This document shows, piece after piece, positions 60,309 to 64,000 of a stretch of 64,000 bases of DNA. Numbering within the stretch: the stretch's first letter is position 1; each line of letters opens with the position of its first letter. The notes beneath the pieces were generated by a model. That model was given only the letters and a program-made list of their open reading frames with translations. It did not search any database and was not told where the DNA came from. The translations under genes were made by a program, and so were the position numbers. This stretch comes from Coleophoma eucalyptorum (Eukaryota > Ascomycota > Leotiomycetes > Helotiales > Dermateaceae): the NCBI GenBank assembly GCA_026120035.1, contig JALRME010000023.1, forward strand, positions 372,001 through 436,000, written 5' to 3'.

Positions 60309-61208
60309 AACCTTTTCATCGTCTCATTGTCTAGCTAGCTGTTACGAGCTTTGCAAAGCTTGGGAGGGAAGGAAAGTTCTAGATGTTTCTTTTTGGCTTT
60401 TACTTTGTGCTTTTTTTCTTCTTTTTTTAAGATTCGCATACCTTTATCGAAGCTAGATCGATAAGATGGATTGTGCGGCGGCATGGCATTCGGGCGTTCC
60501 GCGAAAATTTCTTTGATATGTGGATTCTTGAGGAGAAAAAGAAAAATTAGGCGACGGCGGGGGGAACCACTCCAAGAGTACATCAGACCCAGTACCAGAG
60601 CTAAGGAATGCCAGGGTGCTGTTTTGGGAATAGATGCTATCAACATCACTCTGTCTGAACTTAATGTAGGTTGCTATGGGATCTTGCAAGAGTAGTCTTC
60701 TATATGATTCTTGCTAACTTGGTTGGCTCTACACAGAAGAAGGTATGTGCTTGATGTTGCCATTGTATGCATTCTTTTCTGTTCAAGCTACTGATCACAG
60801 TAGTACAATTAACATTGGTGCTGAGACCAATCCAAAGTCTATCTATCTATGCCCCATATTCTAATCATCCTGCCATGTTGTGCAATATTGTGAAATGCAA
60901 TGGCCATAATTGTAATAGAAGGTGCTCATTGAGTAGGGTGGGAAGAATCTGCACCCCGATTGCCCAACTCCACAAAGAACAAAGACATACCCAGAGACGG
61001 GCTCCCGTATCCGGTTTCCTATAAATCCTCATGCCATATACGTCCCGTCCAAAATGCACCATATACCCGAGTCCCCAAGAAATTTACATGCCCATCCAAA
61101 AAGTCCCAGGCCCCAATGCATATCTTTTTTTTTTAAATCCTTACTCCCATGCTTTGAAAAATAAAACGCCTTGAAGAAACCTATTTATTCCCGTGCTATT
61201 TCTAGCGT
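60309..61208. other. Intergenic region between the tRNA and the Ecl1-type gene
   Basis: 900 bp. The right-hand part is the 3' UTR of the Ecl1-type gene. No supported gene; the longest ORF (minus, 60335-60649) is Lys/Ser/Pro-rich, has no recognisable domain and overlaps others. Confidence 0.45.
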
Positions 61209-62432
61209 TTATTGTCCTGTCACAAACGGCGTGACAAGATCAATACTCTTAGAACGATGTCCATACCCACTCGGGCCACTCCTAGGAGGTAATGGACGAT
61301 CCATACCCATTCCGTTTGCACTCGTTACGTAACCATTGACCGCCGCACTAGATCCGTGATAGCTCTTTGGTGCAATACCAGCAAAGCTGACATCTTCACG
61401 ACTTCTATTGCTCCCGGAGCCAGAATATCCTCCGTAAGATGTGCTCATACCTCCATTGTACTTCTTCTCGTTTAGCGAGTTTTGGGGTGTGATATTGGGT
61501 GTTGGTTTGGTGAAAGGGATGGAAATGTAGTTCCAGACACCAGAACTGCTGCGTGAGATGGGTGGGGAGGTACGGTCGCTTTGTTGAGGGGTGGTTTTCG
61601 GGAGTGCGGTTGCGAGTTCCCGGAGGCTGGCTAAGGCCGTAGTTGAGGAGCGCTTGTGGTATGAAGCACTGGCGTCGAATGCAGACTGATATGTCACGGC
61701 TGAGCCTTGGAACGAATAGGAACGCGTATATGGTGCGCTGTCGAAGTAACTCCTTGGCCGTGATTGTGTGGGCGATGCGCGTGGGATAATGTCTGGTCCC
61801 TCGGTGGGTGAATAGGGTGCAGCGAAGTAGGGGGTCGTAGGGGATATCGAAGAGAGAGATGTAGGGTAGGAGTTGGTCCGGCCTGGTGGTGCGAAAGCAG
61901 CGTCGTCACGACGACATCTATCGTAATCGTTAGAATATCTTGATTTGGACGGGTATGACACAAGAGGGAAAGTATATAACTTACGATTCTGAGCAGTATA
62001 GGAAGGTATTATTCATAGGTACGAATTGCTTCTCGCAGCTCATGCTGTCATGCCTGTCAGTCTCATGCAGCCACCAAACCTACCCCGCCAACTCTCATCA
62101 GGGGAAACAGGGTATCCGAATAAGACTCACCAAAATTGTGGGAAACTCTCGCCACTATCCCGTCGTTCTTCTTCCTCCTCCTTGTGCTGCTTCTTTGAAG
62201 GGCTGATCTTATGAATGTGTCCGGGGGTTGTTCGCCGGATCAATGTGGCTGGTCGGTGCGTGTGGATATGGGTAGCCGAGTGTTTCCTTTCCGACATTGT
62301 GCTGCCTTCTTTTCCAGACTTTCTTCGAGCGTGATGCTTTTTGTCCGAGGGTGCGCGGGGTGAGAGTGGTGCAGCAGTGAGTCCTGCGGTTGAATGGTTG
62401 CGTAGTGGAGGAGGACGGGTTGATTGCGCCAT
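61209..62432 (-). CDS. Ecl1-type (lifespan regulatory factor) zinc-finger protein
   Basis: Exons 62432-62131, 62044-61985 and 61917-61209, with introns of 86 and 67 nt; 356 aa. The N-terminal 100 residues are basic and His/Ser/Arg-rich, followed by an acidic EEEEERRDSGES run. The zinc motif sits across exon 2: QFCMSCEKQFVP, then TFLYCSESCRRDD. The CxxC...YCSxxC pattern is the signature I associate with the Ecl1 family, small proteins that extend chronological lifespan in yeasts and appear to respond to nutrient and metal stress. The C-terminal 235 residues are low-complexity (Ser, Tyr, Gly, Pro) without domain. An acceptor 9 nt upstream (exon 2 starting at 62053) also keeps the frame but destroys the first cysteine of CxxC. 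The frame continues upstream of the chosen ATG for 169 codons without family match, so I start at MAQSTRPPP. Confidence 0.7.
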
Positions 62433-64000
62433 CCTTTCGGTAGTGATGGGCGAGCGAGCCAGTGAGTGAATGAGTAAGTGAGCGAGTGAGTCAACGCGAA
62501 AAAGGTTGTAAGGAGAAAGGTAACGGGTTCTCCAGTGGTGAAAAGAAAGAGCTATGCCTCTGAAGAAAATATTCCTGGTCTTTTTCGGTATGGATGGAGG
62601 AGGGTGTGAGTCGGAGGTTTGTGACTGGAAAGAGAAAGAAGGAGAGAAAAAAGATCGGCCTTTGGTGCCAATAAGTCGCGATGTTCTAGGTCTAGGTGTT
62701 CGACTAGAATAGCTCAAGCAAGCGACAACCTTGATAAGCCTGGCTTGTCCAAGTTCTGACTCGGCTCCGCAATCGCTCTTTGTTCCGAAGTAGTTCCTTT
62801 GTTGCCGCTTCTGCTTCGGTGCTTTCTTCCGTTCCTTGATTAATGCGGACAGGATCAGTGAAGGGAAGATGCTTCTTTTGTTTGATCGAAGCCAAGGTGT
62901 GAGCAAGACTGCCGGAGATGGGCGGCGGCGGCTACCCAAGAAGGTATGCTGTTAGATGGGAGTAGAGTTGCACGATTGCGTGGTGTTCGTCCGGCTTATG
63001 AATGGATGGGCGCTCTTGTTGCTCGACGAACCGTGGCTTGCTGAGCGTTGACCAAAGCACGGTGATGGAGGACTAGGTGTTTGGGGTGGTGGGCAGACGG
63101 AGAGATATTTGAAGGGACGGTAGACGAGAGCTGTTCTTTTTTGGAAATTGCGCAAAGCTTATAGCATAGCAAATACCTCTAGTAAGTGCCGACTTATGGC
63201 GTGCTAAGAAGTGAGCGGCTGCGAATGGAAATAGCATCCAAACAAGCTCTGGCGATGTGGGCTAAGTAGTACGAGGATTGCGTGCGGCACGTCAAGGTAC
63301 GTGGAAGGTAAGGCAAAGTTGCAGAACGAACAGGAAGAAGGGCCGGGGCAGGAGTAGTTATCTACCGTCAACAAATGGGCACAACGGTGTCTTGTCTCAG
63401 AGATTGCATCACTTTCCACATGTGCAGCGACAAACTGGTCGGGTCTAGGCTGGAGCATTTTTTGTGGTTATGAATAACTGGGGCAGCCGGGTGCATCATC
63501 TGCCTTAGGAATTCTGGGTACGGTACTACTGCATTGCAGAGTGCGGAAGTCGTATGGAGTAACAAGCTTCGGTCGGTCGTCCATTCTTCCGCCGGTTGCC
63601 TCACTCAACTCACGGACGGACACGCTCCATCACTCACTTACTCTCTCCATCCCTCCCTCATCCCTCCTCACTCCAGGCAAAGAATAGAATGGCCCAATTC
63701 TCAATTCTCCACTCTCCACCTCACTCTCTCCACCTTCCCAGACGCCTTCCTTCACAGCCTCTTTTCAGGTTGCAAACAGCTCATCATACAACACTTGCTA
63801 ATATCCCCTCATCGCTGGCATCAACACCTTCCTCATCTCCTTGTGTGTCTCGGGACGGTCTCGCCTCGTCTCGTGCAGTCTTTCGTATGTCAGTCCGGCG
63901 CTGGTCTGACTAGACTTTGGTGGACTTGGTGGGGGTAGTCTTGGACTGTGGTCGTCTAGGGCGTGTCCCCCCACCATGCTACAGGGCTATGGGCCATTGC
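62433..64000. other. Promoter and leader of the Ecl1-type gene, to the window edge
   Basis: 1.6 kb upstream of the Ecl1-type gene. A long open extension of its frame (62433-62939) is Ser/Arg/Pro-rich and probably leader. The CT-rich stretch near 63600-63870 resembles a fungal promoter or leader on the plus strand, possibly for a gene beyond the right edge. No supported gene. Confidence 0.4.

Overview
The window is nuclear DNA of a filamentous ascomycete (Pezizomycotina). Short GT-AG introns (mostly 44-90 nt), large intergenic spaces with CT-rich leaders, and fungal forms of conserved genes (a Drs2 flippase, an Itc1 remodeller subunit, an Nrd1 RNA-binding protein, an Ecl1-type factor, a Delta-12 desaturase) all point that way. 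A Leotiomycete (Helotiales) is my best guess, but that rests on overall impression only. Almost all genes are housekeeping, single-copy and intact. I see no secondary-metabolite cluster, CRISPR array or intact mobile element.

Layout. 0-8 kb: the 5' two-thirds of a Jsn1/Puf-type RNA-binding protein gene (minus strand, cut by the left edge), a 4 kb gene-free stretch, then the SWR1 subunit YL1/Swc2 (plus). 9.7-18 kb: a Delta-12 fatty acid desaturase (minus), a 3 kb gene-free stretch, then a head-to-head pair of secretory-pathway genes, an ERGIC-53/Emp47-like cargo lectin (minus) and the Alg8 glucosyltransferase (plus). 19-25 kb: the ISW2-type subunit Itc1 (plus) and a thioredoxin-PITH protein (minus). 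25-34.5 kb: five minus-strand genes, counting an MFS transporter, mitoribosomal mL46, a RING+PHD protein and ribosomal eL43 as the recognisable ones. 35-43 kb: a saccharopine-dehydrogenase-like oxidoreductase and a quinate/sugar permease (plus), then four-RRM Nrd1 (minus). 43-48 kb: a 4.8 kb gene-poor stretch. 48-63 kb: asparaginyl-tRNA synthetase (minus), DNA ligase I (plus) with two MluI cell-cycle boxes upstream, the Drs2 P4-ATPase (minus) divergent from a CRIPT zinc-ribbon protein (plus), an intron-containing tRNA-Leu(AAG), and an Ecl1-type zinc-finger protein (minus).

I assembled all spliced models by hand from GT-AG sites, reading phase and family knowledge. Every multi-exon model given here closes in frame. 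Several starts were moved from a non-ATG upstream opening to the first ATG. I did not find a wholly new system. The observations I rate highest are two splice-site choices that remodel a functional motif: tandem in-frame donors inside a duplicated PCNA-binding box at the N-terminus of DNA ligase I, and tandem acceptors 9 nt apart that decide whether the Ecl1-type protein has a complete CxxC zinc site.
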